A stretch of 8,734 nucleotides of DNA. Origin: Synergistaceae bacterium. GTDB lineage: Bacteria > Synergistota > Synergistia > Synergistales > Synergistaceae. Every line of letters starts with the position of its first letter. Position 1 is the stretch's first letter. The stretch is taken from the NCBI GenBank assembly GCA_030539135.1, contig JAUNSQ010000034.1:2747-11480 (forward strand). The letters are read 5' to 3'. Below the pieces are notes generated by a model. The model did no database searches and was not told where the DNA came from. It saw only the letters and a program-made list of their open reading frames with translations. Both the position numbers and the translations under genes were made by a program. Of this stretch, positions 1 through 6,640 are shown one piece after another.

Positions 1-1045
1 GAAGCTCGTCCAGTATCTTAACAAGCTGGTTGTCGCAGTCCTTTATGCAGTTGTAATAATAGTCGCGGAAGCGCTCCCAGTTATCCGCCCGCGCAGGTAC
101 GACGCCGACGTTGCTCCCCCACACCCTGTAGTATTCGTTGTGCGCGTTCACGCGCCCGGCGGCCTTGATGTCCTCCGAGTACGTCAAAGGTATCGGAGCC
201 AACGGATACGTCGTCTTGTAGAATTCGTTGTCAGGGGCGCGCTTTATCGGCGCGAAAAGTTTTCCTGTGTCCTGCTCCATCACTCCCGGCAGGTCGGTAT
301 TAAAGTACATTATGTCGTGTGGGTTTATGAGGTTGACCGCGAGGAAGAATGGCTGGCCAGCGGCGTTTTTCTTCGCGCCGGTGCCTCTCAGCCAGTCCGT
401 GGCGGCCGCGGCTATCGAGCCGTCAGTCGAATAGCCCTCCTCAACTCCGCCCGGCGTGTCGCCGTCTGGATTCCAGTCAGAGAAGCCGTAAGGCTCCAGC
501 CTGTTCGTCGTGTTGAAGATGGTGTGCCACGTATCGTCATGGACGCCGCTGCCCGCGAGGTGCAGCTTGCCCTTATACGCCGTGTAGTATCCCGCGCCGC
601 GCATCATGTCGCCGATAGTAGTCAGCTTTGGGTTCATGGAATACATATAATCCATGTCAGTGTTGTCGAACATCTTTGTGTATGTTATGTGCCGCCCCGT
701 GTAGATGACAGAGCGCGAGGAGGTGGACATCGCGGAGCATATATAATGCTTTTCAAACGTCGTACTCATGTTCCTGAGACGTTCGCGGCCCTTAAAATCC
801 GTTCCTGCTGGGTAGGAGGTCCCCATGTAATGCTCCTGGTCCGTGAGGATAAAGACGATGTTCAGGGCCGAAAGGGTCGACGCGGCTTCTGCGCCGCCGT
901 CTGTGGCCTTTGCGTATTTGTCGCCGCCCAAGTTCGCTGGAAGAGCAAAATATCTCGACAGCGGCGCGTGCGTCAGCACAGCCGTCAGTAAAATTCCTGC
1001 GCATCCCGTAATTTTCAGCGCAAACTTCTTCGTGTCGTCGTTCAT
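1..1045 (-). CDS. Sulfatase-family hydrolase, secreted or membrane-anchored (3' end beyond window)
   Basis: This is the first 348 codons of a minus-strand gene that runs off the left edge with no stop. Residues 8-28 are hydrophobic after KK at 6-7, which fits a signal peptide or N-terminal anchor, so the product probably acts outside the cytoplasm. The alkaline-phosphatase-fold sulfatase signatures are visible in order: NIVFILTDQEH (62-72, metal-binding Asp69), SRSVIYTGRH (110-119), GYYTAYKGKLHLAG (152-165, resembling the GKWHLG motif), and FFLAVNLINPHD (233-244, likely metal ligands). The maturation site is unusual. Aligning SR at 110-111 with the C-x-P-S-R motif puts Ser107 at the formylglycine position and Ser109 at the Pro position. 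Cys103 is out of register. The start is ATG at 1045 with a short G-rich stretch upstream. The substrate cannot be read from this part. It is transcribed divergently from lysW and has no obvious functional link to it. Confidence 0.88.
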   Translation of the reverse strand, partial: MNDDTKKFALKITGCAGILLTAVLTHAPLSRYFALPANLGGDKYAKATDGGAEAASTLSALNIVFILTDQEHYMGTSYPAGTDFKGRERLRNMSTTFEKHYICSAMSTSSRSVIYTGRHITYTKMFDNTDMDYMYSMNPKLTTIGDMMRGAGYYTAYKGKLHLAGSGVHDDTWHTIFNTTNRLEPYGFSDWNPDGDTPGGVEEGYSTDGSIAAAATDWLRGTGAKKNAAGQPFFLAVNLINPHDIMYFNTDLPGVMEQDTGKLFAPIKRAPDNEFYKTTYPLAPIPLTYSEDIKAAGRVNAHNEYYRVWGSNVGVVPARADNWERFRDYYYNCIKDCDNQLVKILDEL

Positions 1046-1074
1046 CAAGACGCCCCCATTCAATTATCGTAGAG

Positions 1075-1083
1075 ATTATATCA
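1075..1083 (-). promoter_or_regulatory. Extended -10 promoter for the sulfatase gene
   Basis: On the minus strand the sequence reads TGATATAAT, a perfect TATAAT hexamer with the TGn extension, about 30 bases upstream of the sulfatase ATG. No good -35 box lies 17 bases above it, which is tolerated for extended -10 promoters. The predicted 5' UTR is only about 20-25 bases. Confidence 0.5.
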
Positions 1084-1199
1084 TTGGCGTAAGGCCGCTG
1101 GCGGCAGTCCGCTAAAAAACCCGTAAATTCTATCATCAAAAGTCAAAATTTTATGGCTTTATCTCTTCCGCACACTTTGCGTTTATTTCACAATAGGTC

Positions 1200-1227
1200 T
1201 TGACACATATCAAATTACAAGTATCAT
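1200..1227 (+). promoter_or_regulatory. Sigma70-type promoter for the lys operon
   Basis: A perfect -35 TTGACA (1200-1205) is followed after 16 bases by TATCAT (1222-1227, five of six matches to TATAAT). The surrounding DNA is AT-rich. Transcription would start near 1234, about 44 bases before the lysW ATG, leaving little room for a leader regulator at the operon's front. Confidence 0.7.
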
Positions 1228-1277
1228 TCATAAAATATCGTAATGAAAATGACATTGTATCCACGGAGGTTTTTGAA

Positions 1278-1421
1278 ATGACAGCAACTTGTACAGTATG
1301 TGAAGCCACTATTACCCTTCCCGAAGGATGCGGCGACTGCGGCACGGAACTTGAAGTTATAAGCCTCGATCCACCGAAGCTCGAAGAGGCTCCGCAGGTC
1401 CAGGAGGATTGGGGAGAATAG
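1278..1421 (+). CDS. lysW: LysW amino-group carrier protein
   Basis: This 47-residue acidic protein carries the growing amino acid during LysW-mediated lysine (or arginine) synthesis. The substrate's alpha-amino group is joined to the side chain of the C-terminal glutamate. The decisive features are the C-terminal EDWGE (43-47), the family hallmark, and an N-terminal zinc ribbon with CTVC (5-8) and CGDC (18-21). The segment CGTELEVISLDPPKLE (21-36) matches the usual LysW core. The loop between the two Cys pairs is very short, so the protein is smaller than the 54 residues of Thermus LysW. The ATG at 1278 is chosen because GGAGG (1265-1269) lies just upstream. A longer in-frame extension to a TTG at 1200 would overlap the promoter. 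lysX starts 2 bases after the stop. Confidence 0.95.
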   Translation: MTATCTVCEATITLPEGCGDCGTELEVISLDPPKLEEAPQVQEDWGE

Positions 1422-1423
1422 CT

Positions 1424-2263
1424 TTGGCGACTCTTCGTATCCTTTTTACTAGACTTCGCACAGAAGAAAAATTGCTCCTCGACGCGGCGAAGCGCGAGGA
1501 CATCCCCTGCGAGCTCCAGAACGTCAGCGACGTCTGGTACGGCGATAAGCCGTTCTGCTCGCCGGACGACGTTGTCCTCTCGCGCTGCGTGTCGCATAAC
1601 CAGAACGAGGGCGTCGCGCAGCTCCTTGAGTCTCAGGGCGTCCGCGTAGTGAACAGCTCCGCAGTCATGGCCGTATGCGGCAATAAACTCTTAACCACTC
1701 TCGCGCTTCAGAAGGCGGGCATAGCCCAGCCGAAGTTCCGCGTGGCCTTTACTCCGGACGCGGCTCTCGAAGCCGCAGAAAACCTCGGCTACCCCGTGGT
1801 CTGCAAGCCGGTCAGCGGAAGCTGGGGGCGCCTGCTCGCGAAGATCAACGACCGCGAGTCGGCGGAGGCTATCTTCGAGCACAAGTCTATGCTCGGCGTC
1901 ATGCACAACACATTTTACATTCAGGAATATGTCAATAAAGGCAGCTTCGATGTCCGCGCGTTCGTCGTAAATGGCGAGCCTCTCTGTGCTATCAAACGCG
2001 AGAGCGAGCACTGGATAACGAACACCGCTCGCGGCGGCAAGGCGTCGAACCTTCCGCTCGACAACGATACGACTTCCATACTCAAGGCTGTCCACGGAGC
2101 CATCGGCGGCGAGTTCCTCGCGGTCGACCTCTTCAAAGCAGACGGCGTATGGATGGTCAACGAAGTCAACGACGGCGGCGAGTTCCGCAACTCCATCGAA
2201 CCGACGGGCAAGGATATCCCGGCGGAGGTCGTGAGGGCGGCATGGGGACAGAGGCCGCGTTAA
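1424..2263 (+). CDS. lysX: LysW-2-aminoadipate (or glutamate) ligase LysX, ATP-grasp
   Basis: This ATP-grasp ligase couples the alpha-amino group of 2-aminoadipate to the C-terminal Glu of LysW, using ATP. It has 279 residues, the normal family length. The N-terminus LRILFTRLRTEEKLL aligns with LysX starts. Further signatures are KPVSGSWGRLLAK (128-140, nucleotide-binding lysines), YIQEYV (165-170), HWITNTARGG (196-205), AVDLF (233-237) and NEVNDGGEFRNS (246-257, Mg/ATP-binding Glu and Asn). The start is a TTG at 1424, with GGGGAG (1411-1416) seven bases before it. An alternative TTG at 1409 would overlap lysW but has AGGAGG almost touching it, which is too close. The NTARGG and NEVN segments place it in the LysX/ArgX/RimK group, and the adjacent lysW makes LysX/ArgX the right branch. 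The sequence alone does not settle aminoadipate versus glutamate specificity. Confidence 0.93.
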   Translation: MATLRILFTRLRTEEKLLLDAAKREDIPCELQNVSDVWYGDKPFCSPDDVVLSRCVSHNQNEGVAQLLESQGVRVVNSSAVMAVCGNKLLTTLALQKAGIAQPKFRVAFTPDAALEAAENLGYPVVCKPVSGSWGRLLAKINDRESAEAIFEHKSMLGVMHNTFYIQEYVNKGSFDVRAFVVNGEPLCAIKRESEHWITNTARGGKASNLPLDNDTTSILKAVHGAIGGEFLAVDLFKADGVWMVNEVNDGGEFRNSIEPTGKDIPAEVVRAAWGQRPR

Positions 2264-2264
2264 G

Positions 2265-2378
2265 ATGACTATTTCTCTCGCCTGCAAAAATTCTAAACAG
2301 ATAAAGAAAAACAAGCGCGCGATAAAGCGCGGTTGTCTAACGGGCTGTGGATTTTTGCATGTCGGGGAAACTTTGTAG
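2265..2378 (+). CDS. Candidate Lys-rich leader peptide before lysY
   Basis: This is a 37-codon frame whose ATG begins one base after the lysX TAA (TAAGATG), so it could be translated by coupling. GAGG (2251-2254) lies 10 bases upstream. Codons 8-22 read KNSKQIKKNKRAIKR, with six Lys and two Arg in 15 residues. The frame stops at TAG 2376-2378, 23 bases before the terminator stem at 2402. Lys-codon runs followed by switchable hairpins are the classical mark of an attenuation leader for a lysine operon. The caution is that this gap is A-rich and AT-rich DNA gives Lys codons by chance. The remaining residues resemble nothing I know, and no translation evidence exists. Confidence 0.42.
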   Translation: MTISLACKNSKQIKKNKRAIKRGCLTGCGFLHVGETL

Positions 2379-2409
2379 CAAACGGCATAAATCAACCACA
2401 CGGCCCGCT
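2316..2409 (+). promoter_or_regulatory. Putative antiterminator / attenuator leader RNA between lysX and lysY
   Basis: Three helices can be drawn upstream of the terminator. First is a small hairpin CGCGC/GCGCG (2316-2320 with 2327-2331). Second is a 10-bp helix pairing CGGGCTGTGG (2341-2350) with CCACA (2396-2400) and GCCCG (2403-2407), with bases 2401-2402 bulged. Third, inside that, is a hairpin ATGTCG/CGGCAT (2359-2364 with 2383-2388) capped by TTTG/CAAA (2372-2375 with 2379-2382). The 10-bp helix uses bases 2403-2407, which also form the 5' arm of the terminator, so the two structures exclude each other. This fits either ribosome-controlled attenuation by the Lys-rich frame or a ligand- or tRNA-binding leader. 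I do not see the conserved T-box or lysine-riboswitch sequences. Confidence 0.5.
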
Positions 2410-2435
2410 CCCAGAAGGAAGCGGGCCTTATTTTT
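2402..2435 (+). terminator. Intrinsic terminator between lysX and lysY
   Basis: A perfect 8-bp stem, GGCCCGCT (2402-2409) with AGCGGGCC (2420-2427), closes a 10-base loop and is followed directly by TTATTTTT (2428-2435). It lies about 80 bases before the lysY ATG, inside an otherwise contiguous pathway operon. It therefore either separates lysWX from lysYZJK or is regulated by the alternative helix just upstream. Confidence 0.85.
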
Positions 2436-2513
2436 GCAATATCGCGCGGAATTTTCATGCATAATCGATTTTTGAATATAAAATATAAAAGATATCCAAA
2501 AGGAGAGATTTCT

Positions 2514-3563
2514 ATGACAGATCCAATCAGAGTATTGATATGGGGCGCCACAGGCTTCACGGGAGGGGAACTTCTCAGGATACTCGCGCGCCATCCGCGC
2601 ATGAAAGCGGTAGGCTGCGTGTCGCGCAGCAAGGCCGGGACGCCGATAGGCGCGGTGCATCCGCACCTACGACACGTCTATGGAGACATGACCTTCATCT
2701 CTCCGGACGACGGAGCGAACACAGAGGCGGACCTCACCTTCCTCGCGCTGCCGCACAGAGCCTCGGCGGAAGAGGCGAAGAGACGCCTCGACGCAGGGCA
2801 GAAGGTAGTTGACCTGTCGGCGGACTTCCGTCTTCGCAGCGCGGAAAATTATAAAAGATGGTACGGCGTAGAGCACCCCTGCGCGGAACTGTTGAGCGAG
2901 GCGGTCTACGGCCTGCCGGAGCTTCACAGGGCTGAGATGGCGTCAGCGCGTCTCATATCCGGCGTAGGATGCAACGCGACCTCCGCGATATCCGCTCTGC
3001 TTCCGTTCGTGCGCGGCGGGCTCGTAGAGGACGTGCGCATAGAATGCCGCGTAGGCTCCTCCGAGGGCGGCGCGACAGGCGACGAGGGTAGCACGCATCC
3101 GCTCCGCAGCAGGACGCTGAGGATGGTCGCGCCGTTCGTCCACAGACACATGGCCGAGCTCATTCAGGAGCTCGAACTCCCAGAAGAGAAGATAACGATG
3201 GGCGTGACCGCCGTTGAACTTGTGCGCGGCATCCAGTGCGTAGCGCATGTAACTCTCAACAAGCAGGTCAGAGAGGCCGATATATGGAAGCTCTACCGCG
3301 CGGCATGGGGCAATGAGCCGTTCGTCTCGTTCACGCCAGCGCGGCCAGCGCACTTCCGCATCCCAGACCCGCGCTTCGTGCTTGGGAGCAACAGAATTCT
3401 CACGGGCTTCGCGCTCGCGGAGGATGGCCGCCGCGCGATAGCGGCATCCGCTCTCGACAACCTCATGAAGGGGGCGGCGGGCTCCGCCGTCCAGTCGGCG
3501 AACCTGATGTTCGGGCTTGAAGAGACATCCGGGCTCGATATGATGCCGCTCTATCCGGCATAG
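2514..3563 (+). CDS. lysY: LysW-aminoadipyl-phosphate reductase LysY (ArgC family)
   Basis: LysY is an NADPH-dependent reductase that converts the LysW-bound acyl phosphate made by LysZ to the semialdehyde. It is homologous to ArgC and has 349 residues. Visible features are the dinucleotide-binding glycine motif GATGFTG (11-17), LALPH (77-81), DLSADFRL (100-107), the catalytic cysteine in SGVGCNATS (149-157, Cys153), and PFVHRHMAEL (207-216) with the conserved His pair. The G-C-N-A-T context is LysY-like, whereas classical ArgC has a G-C-Y-P-T form. The ATG at 2514 is chosen because AGGAGA (2501-2506) sits seven bases upstream. In-frame codons further up, to 2457, lie in noncoding AT-rich DNA. 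lysZ follows after 18 bases. Confidence 0.93.
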   Translation: MTDPIRVLIWGATGFTGGELLRILARHPRMKAVGCVSRSKAGTPIGAVHPHLRHVYGDMTFISPDDGANTEADLTFLALPHRASAEEAKRRLDAGQKVVDLSADFRLRSAENYKRWYGVEHPCAELLSEAVYGLPELHRAEMASARLISGVGCNATSAISALLPFVRGGLVEDVRIECRVGSSEGGATGDEGSTHPLRSRTLRMVAPFVHRHMAELIQELELPEEKITMGVTAVELVRGIQCVAHVTLNKQVREADIWKLYRAAWGNEPFVSFTPARPAHFRIPDPRFVLGSNRILTGFALAEDGRRAIAASALDNLMKGAAGSAVQSANLMFGLEETSGLDMMPLYPA

Positions 3564-3581
3564 AGAAAGGGACGATATAAG

Positions 3582-4391
3582 ATGCTTGGAGTTGTGAAAA
3601 TCGGCGGAGCTGTCGGCAACAAACTTGAACCGCTTATGAAAGAACTCTCTGAACGCGCGGCGAACGGCGAGAGATGGATACTCGTCCACGGCGCGAGCGG
3701 CGTAATGGACGCGCTGTGCGCGGAGCGCGGCGTTGAGATAAGGATGGTAACGAGTCCGTCAGGATATCGCAGCCGCTTCGTCGGAGAGGTGGAACGCGCG
3801 CTTTTCAAGGAGGCCGCGATGTCATACGGCGCTCAGATAAAGAACACTCTCGACGGCTTCGGCGCAAAATCAGAACAGGCCGACCCTGAGATATTGAAGC
3901 ACGTCTTCGCGAAACGCAAGGACGTCATACGCGAGGTCGTCAACGGAAGGACGCGCATCCTCCGCGGGAACTACAGCGGGACCGTCACGAAAATAGACGG
4001 CTCGAAAGTCCTAGAAGTCCTTAACAACTACGTCATCCCCATACTGCCTCCGCTCGCGCTCGACCCTGAGTGCGGGCTTGCCATCAACATCGACGGCGAC
4101 AGGCTCGCGGCGGCGACGGGCGGCGAGGTTAAGGCCGACGTAATGGTCATCCTCTCCAACGTTCCTGGGCTTATGAAGAACATCGAAGAGCGTGACTCAC
4201 TGATAAAGACGGGACATCTGGCCGACTGGGATATACTCGAACACTACGCGAAGGGCAACATGAAGCGCAAACTCGTTGCCTGCCGCGAGGGCCTCGAAGC
4301 CGGAATACCGAAAGTCTATCTCGCGGACGGCAGGGCAGACGCCCCGATTGCCCACGCGCTGGGAGGCGAAGCGACATGTCTGACTCGTTAA
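3582..4391 (+). CDS. lysZ: LysW-aminoadipate kinase LysZ (ArgB-like amino acid kinase)
   Basis: LysZ phosphorylates the side-chain carboxylate of the LysW-bound substrate using ATP, feeding LysY. It has 269 residues, the usual length for the ArgB/LysZ kinases. Amino-acid-kinase marks are VKIGGAVG (5-12, phosphate-binding Lys6 and glycines), LVHGASG (34-40), NIDGDRLAAATGG (169-181), VILSNVPGL (189-197) and GNMKRKLVA (224-232), the counterpart of the ATP-binding GGM-x-K motif. The GYRSRF segment (61-66) is a substrate-site region typical of LysZ. The start is ATG 3582 with a purine-rich AGAAAGGGA upstream. Its last 16 bases overlap the start of lysJ, which implies coupled translation. Confidence 0.93.
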   Translation: MLGVVKIGGAVGNKLEPLMKELSERAANGERWILVHGASGVMDALCAERGVEIRMVTSPSGYRSRFVGEVERALFKEAAMSYGAQIKNTLDGFGAKSEQADPEILKHVFAKRKDVIREVVNGRTRILRGNYSGTVTKIDGSKVLEVLNNYVIPILPPLALDPECGLAINIDGDRLAAATGGEVKADVMVILSNVPGLMKNIEERDSLIKTGHLADWDILEHYAKGNMKRKLVACREGLEAGIPKVYLADGRADAPIAHALGGEATCLTR

Positions 4392-5515
4392 GCTCGCTCT
4401 ATGGTGGGCGAGGCATCGCCCTTGACTATGGCAAGGGCAGCCGCGTCTTCGACACAAATGGCAGGGAATATATAGACTTCCTCAACGGACACGGGGCCAT
4501 GCTCTTTGGACACGCCGACCCTGTGCTCACGGCGGCGCTCGAAGAAGCGGCGCGGCATGTTTGGAGCGGCGGCGCGGGGCTTGACTCGCCCGTGCGTGAC
4601 GAACTCGCGGAAGAACTCTCCTCCATCGTCGGAGGCAACGGCCGCGTCTTCCTCACAAACAGCGGAACAGAGGCGATAGAGGCGGCTATAAAGCTCGCCG
4701 TCTCCATCAATCCAAAGAGGCCGCGCATACTCGCGTGCCGCAGGGCGTTCCACGGCAGGACGTGCGGGGCGCTCTCCGTAACGTTCAACCCGAAATACAA
4801 GACGCCGTTCGGAAATTTCATAGCGAAGGCGGAGCACTACAACCCGGAAGACCTAGCCGCTCATATAGACGAGAACGTCGCCGCAGTATTCATGGAACCG
4901 GTACAGGGCGAGGGCGGAGTGTTCCCCATCGCGCCGGAGATAGGCCGCGCAGTGAGCGAGGCCTGCGCTAAGAACGGGGCCATACTCATCGCCGACGAAG
5001 TCCAGACGGGGCTTGGCCGCTGTGGGGCTATACTAGCGTCGCCGCTCGCCGGCATGTCGCCGGACATCACATGCGTCGCGAAAGGGCTCGCAGGAGGCCT
5101 TCCAGCGGGAGCCGCGATATGGAAGAAGGAGCTCGGCGACTTCCCATCACACAGCCACGGCTCGACATACGGAGGCAATGAGCTCGTCGCTCGCGTGGCG
5201 ATAGCCGCGCTGAAACATATCAGAAACGACAAACTCACGGAACACGCAAAGTCCTTCGGCGAATTTCTCCGCGCAAGGCTCGCGAAAATAGATTCGCCGG
5301 TAATAAAAGAGATACGCGGACTTGGGCTCCTCAACGGAATAGAGCTTGAGATCCCGTCGCTTGAGGTCATAAGACCTCTTCAGGAAAACGGGGTGCTCGC
5401 TCTCGCGGCCGGCCCACGCGTGCTGCGCTTCCTTCCCTCGTTCGCTGCGACCGAGCGCGACGGCGAAGAGGCCGCCGTAAAACTTGAAAAGACATTGAAG
5501 GAGATATCCAAATGA
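4376..5515 (+). CDS. lysJ: LysW-aminoadipate semialdehyde transaminase LysJ (ArgD family)
   Basis: LysJ is a class-III PLP aminotransferase that converts the LysW-bound semialdehyde to the amine, usually with glutamate as donor. It has 379 residues. Signatures in order are NSGTEAIEAAIKLA (95-108, cofactor phosphate binding), AFHGRTCG (124-131), EPVQGEGGV (174-182), LIADEVQTGLGRCG (204-217, Asp208 contacting the PLP ring nitrogen), CVAKGLAGGLPAGA (233-246, Schiff-base Lys236) and HGSTYGGNELV (261-271). Sequence alone hardly distinguishes LysJ from ArgD, and the assignment rests on the lysW-lysK cluster. ATG 4376 has GGGAGG (4361-4366) nine bases upstream, inside lysZ. Its stop overlaps the lysK start as ATGA. 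Confidence 0.92.
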   Translation: MSDSLSSLYGGRGIALDYGKGSRVFDTNGREYIDFLNGHGAMLFGHADPVLTAALEEAARHVWSGGAGLDSPVRDELAEELSSIVGGNGRVFLTNSGTEAIEAAIKLAVSINPKRPRILACRRAFHGRTCGALSVTFNPKYKTPFGNFIAKAEHYNPEDLAAHIDENVAAVFMEPVQGEGGVFPIAPEIGRAVSEACAKNGAILIADEVQTGLGRCGAILASPLAGMSPDITCVAKGLAGGLPAGAAIWKKELGDFPSHSHGSTYGGNELVARVAIAALKHIRNDKLTEHAKSFGEFLRARLAKIDSPVIKEIRGLGLLNGIELEIPSLEVIRPLQENGVLALAAGPRVLRFLPSFAATERDGEEAAVKLEKTLKEISK

Positions 5516-6543
5516 GGATGCCCGAATCAGCCTGTCTGCTCGCCGACCTCGTAGCCGTCCCAAGCCCAACGGGGCATGAGGAAGACGCGGCTCGCCTGCT
5601 CGCGGACAGAATGCCGCGCTTTGGGTGGGAGAGCGCCCACCTCGACGGCATGGGCAGCGTCATCGCCTATCGCGGAACGGGTGACAAGGAGCTCGTTATC
5701 CTCGGACACATCGACACCGTGCCCGGCGGCCCGGAGTTTTACATGGACCAGGAGACGATAATCGGACGCGGCGCGGTCGATGCGAAGGGCCCCGCATGCG
5801 CCATGGCCGTTGCCGGAGGGTGCATACCCATACCGCGTGACTGGCGCGTCACGTTCGTCGGTGCAGTCGGCGAAGAGATCGACTCGCGCGGCGCGCGCTT
5901 CCGTATGCCGCTCCACGAGCCGACGGCTCTCGTCATTGGCGAACCGACGGGCAGCGACGGGGTCGCGCTCTCATACCGCGGACGCGTGCTCTTTGCGTTC
6001 GTCGGCGAGGACGAAGGAGCCCACCGCTCAGGAAGCCCAGGACCGATGACCGAGGCGGTCCGCGCCGCGTCGTCGATGTGCGATATCGTAAAGAACATGG
6101 GGCAGGGATATTCGATAGCCGTCATGGACATGGAGGGGCATGAGGTAGGCAAGCGTTCAGCGAGCGTAACGATGGACTTTCGCCTGCCGCTCGGCACCGA
6201 GCAGGCGGACATCGAGCTGATACTCAACGAGACAGCCGCGTCGTTCGGGCTGACCGCCCAAGTCATAGAATACGTTCCGCCATACGGAGTACACAAGTCC
6301 GACCCTGTCATCAGGGCGTTCAGAAACGCGATAAGGGAGACGGGAAGCGTGCCGCGCATCTTAGCGAAGCAGGGCACCTGCGACCTCAACGTCCTCTCGC
6401 CGTGGGGATGCCACATGGGAGCCTTTGGCCCCGGCGACTCGAAGTACGACCACACGTCCAACGAGCAGATAAAGATCTCCGAATTTCTCCACGGCGTTGA
6501 AGTTCTTAAATTAGCTTTACCTAAAATTATGTCCTCAATTTAA
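5512..6543 (+). CDS. lysK: LysW-lysine hydrolase LysK (M20 metallopeptidase family)
   Basis: LysK is the last step: metal-dependent hydrolysis of the isopeptide bond between LysW and the finished amino acid, releasing lysine (or ornithine) and recycling LysW. It has 343 residues. M20 metal and catalytic motifs are clear: LGHIDTVPG (64-72, His66 and catalytic Asp68), GRGAVDAKGP (85-94, bridging Asp90), GAVGEEIDSRG (117-127, general base Glu121 and Glu122), IGEPTG (142-147, Glu144) and GPGDSKYDHTSNEQI (306-320, His314). The compact dimerisation domain lies roughly at 150-270. The start is ATG 5512, with AAGGAG (5498-5503) eight bases upstream. It overlaps lysJ by 4 bases. The last codons are AT-richer than the body of the gene. 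Confidence 0.93.
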   Translation: MRMPESACLLADLVAVPSPTGHEEDAARLLADRMPRFGWESAHLDGMGSVIAYRGTGDKELVILGHIDTVPGGPEFYMDQETIIGRGAVDAKGPACAMAVAGGCIPIPRDWRVTFVGAVGEEIDSRGARFRMPLHEPTALVIGEPTGSDGVALSYRGRVLFAFVGEDEGAHRSGSPGPMTEAVRAASSMCDIVKNMGQGYSIAVMDMEGHEVGKRSASVTMDFRLPLGTEQADIELILNETAASFGLTAQVIEYVPPYGVHKSDPVIRAFRNAIRETGSVPRILAKQGTCDLNVLSPWGCHMGAFGPGDSKYDHTSNEQIKISEFLHGVEVLKLALPKIMSSI

Positions 6544-6580
6544 AGCGCGGCGTATAAACGGCATAAACTTTGAAACACTC

Positions 6581-6640
6581 GAACCCCGATGCTCAACGTA
6601 CCATTAGTACGCCTGCGCTCGGGGTTCTTCGTATTTCTTC
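6581..6640 (+). terminator. Nested hairpin, probable lys operon terminator
   Basis: GAACCCCGA (6581-6589) pairs perfectly with TCGGGGTTC (6619-6627). A second hairpin, CGTAC/GTACG (6597-6601 with 6607-6611), sits in the loop. It is followed by the pyrimidine-rich TTCTTCGTATTTCTTC rather than a clean T-run. It starts 37 bases after the lysK stop, so termination of the lys transcript is the natural reading, though it is not a textbook intrinsic terminator. Confidence 0.6.

Noticed and set aside
140..991. Long plus-strand open frame at the left end
   Set aside because: It lies antisense to the sulfatase gene, whose motifs are unmistakable. The frame is an effect of GC-rich codon structure and is rich in Arg and Val with no recognisable domain.
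1200..1277. N-terminal extension of lysW to a TTG at 1200
   Set aside because: It would begin inside the -35 box and adds residues not found in LysW. The GGAGG before 1278 marks the real start.
1409..1423. Earlier TTG start for lysX overlapping lysW
   Set aside because: AGGAGG ends one base before it, too close for initiation. The start at 1424 has good spacing and matches LysX N-termini. It is not fully excluded.
2316..2430. tRNA gene or canonical T-box
   Set aside because: There is no cloverleaf with a GTTC T-loop and no T-box consensus or specifier domain. The pairing fits a terminator/antiterminator instead.
2359..2475. Second short basic frame starting ATG 2359 (MSGKLCSKRHK...)
   Set aside because: It is also Lys/Arg-rich, but it runs through the terminator and lacks a ribosome-binding site, so it is a poorer leader-peptide candidate than the frame at 2265.
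1691..2632. 313-codon minus-strand frame
   Set aside because: It runs antisense to lysX and across the terminator region into lysY. It has no ribosome-binding site or family signature.
5739..6461. 240-codon minus-strand frame
   Set aside because: It is antisense to lysK, whose metal-site motifs are all present on the other strand.
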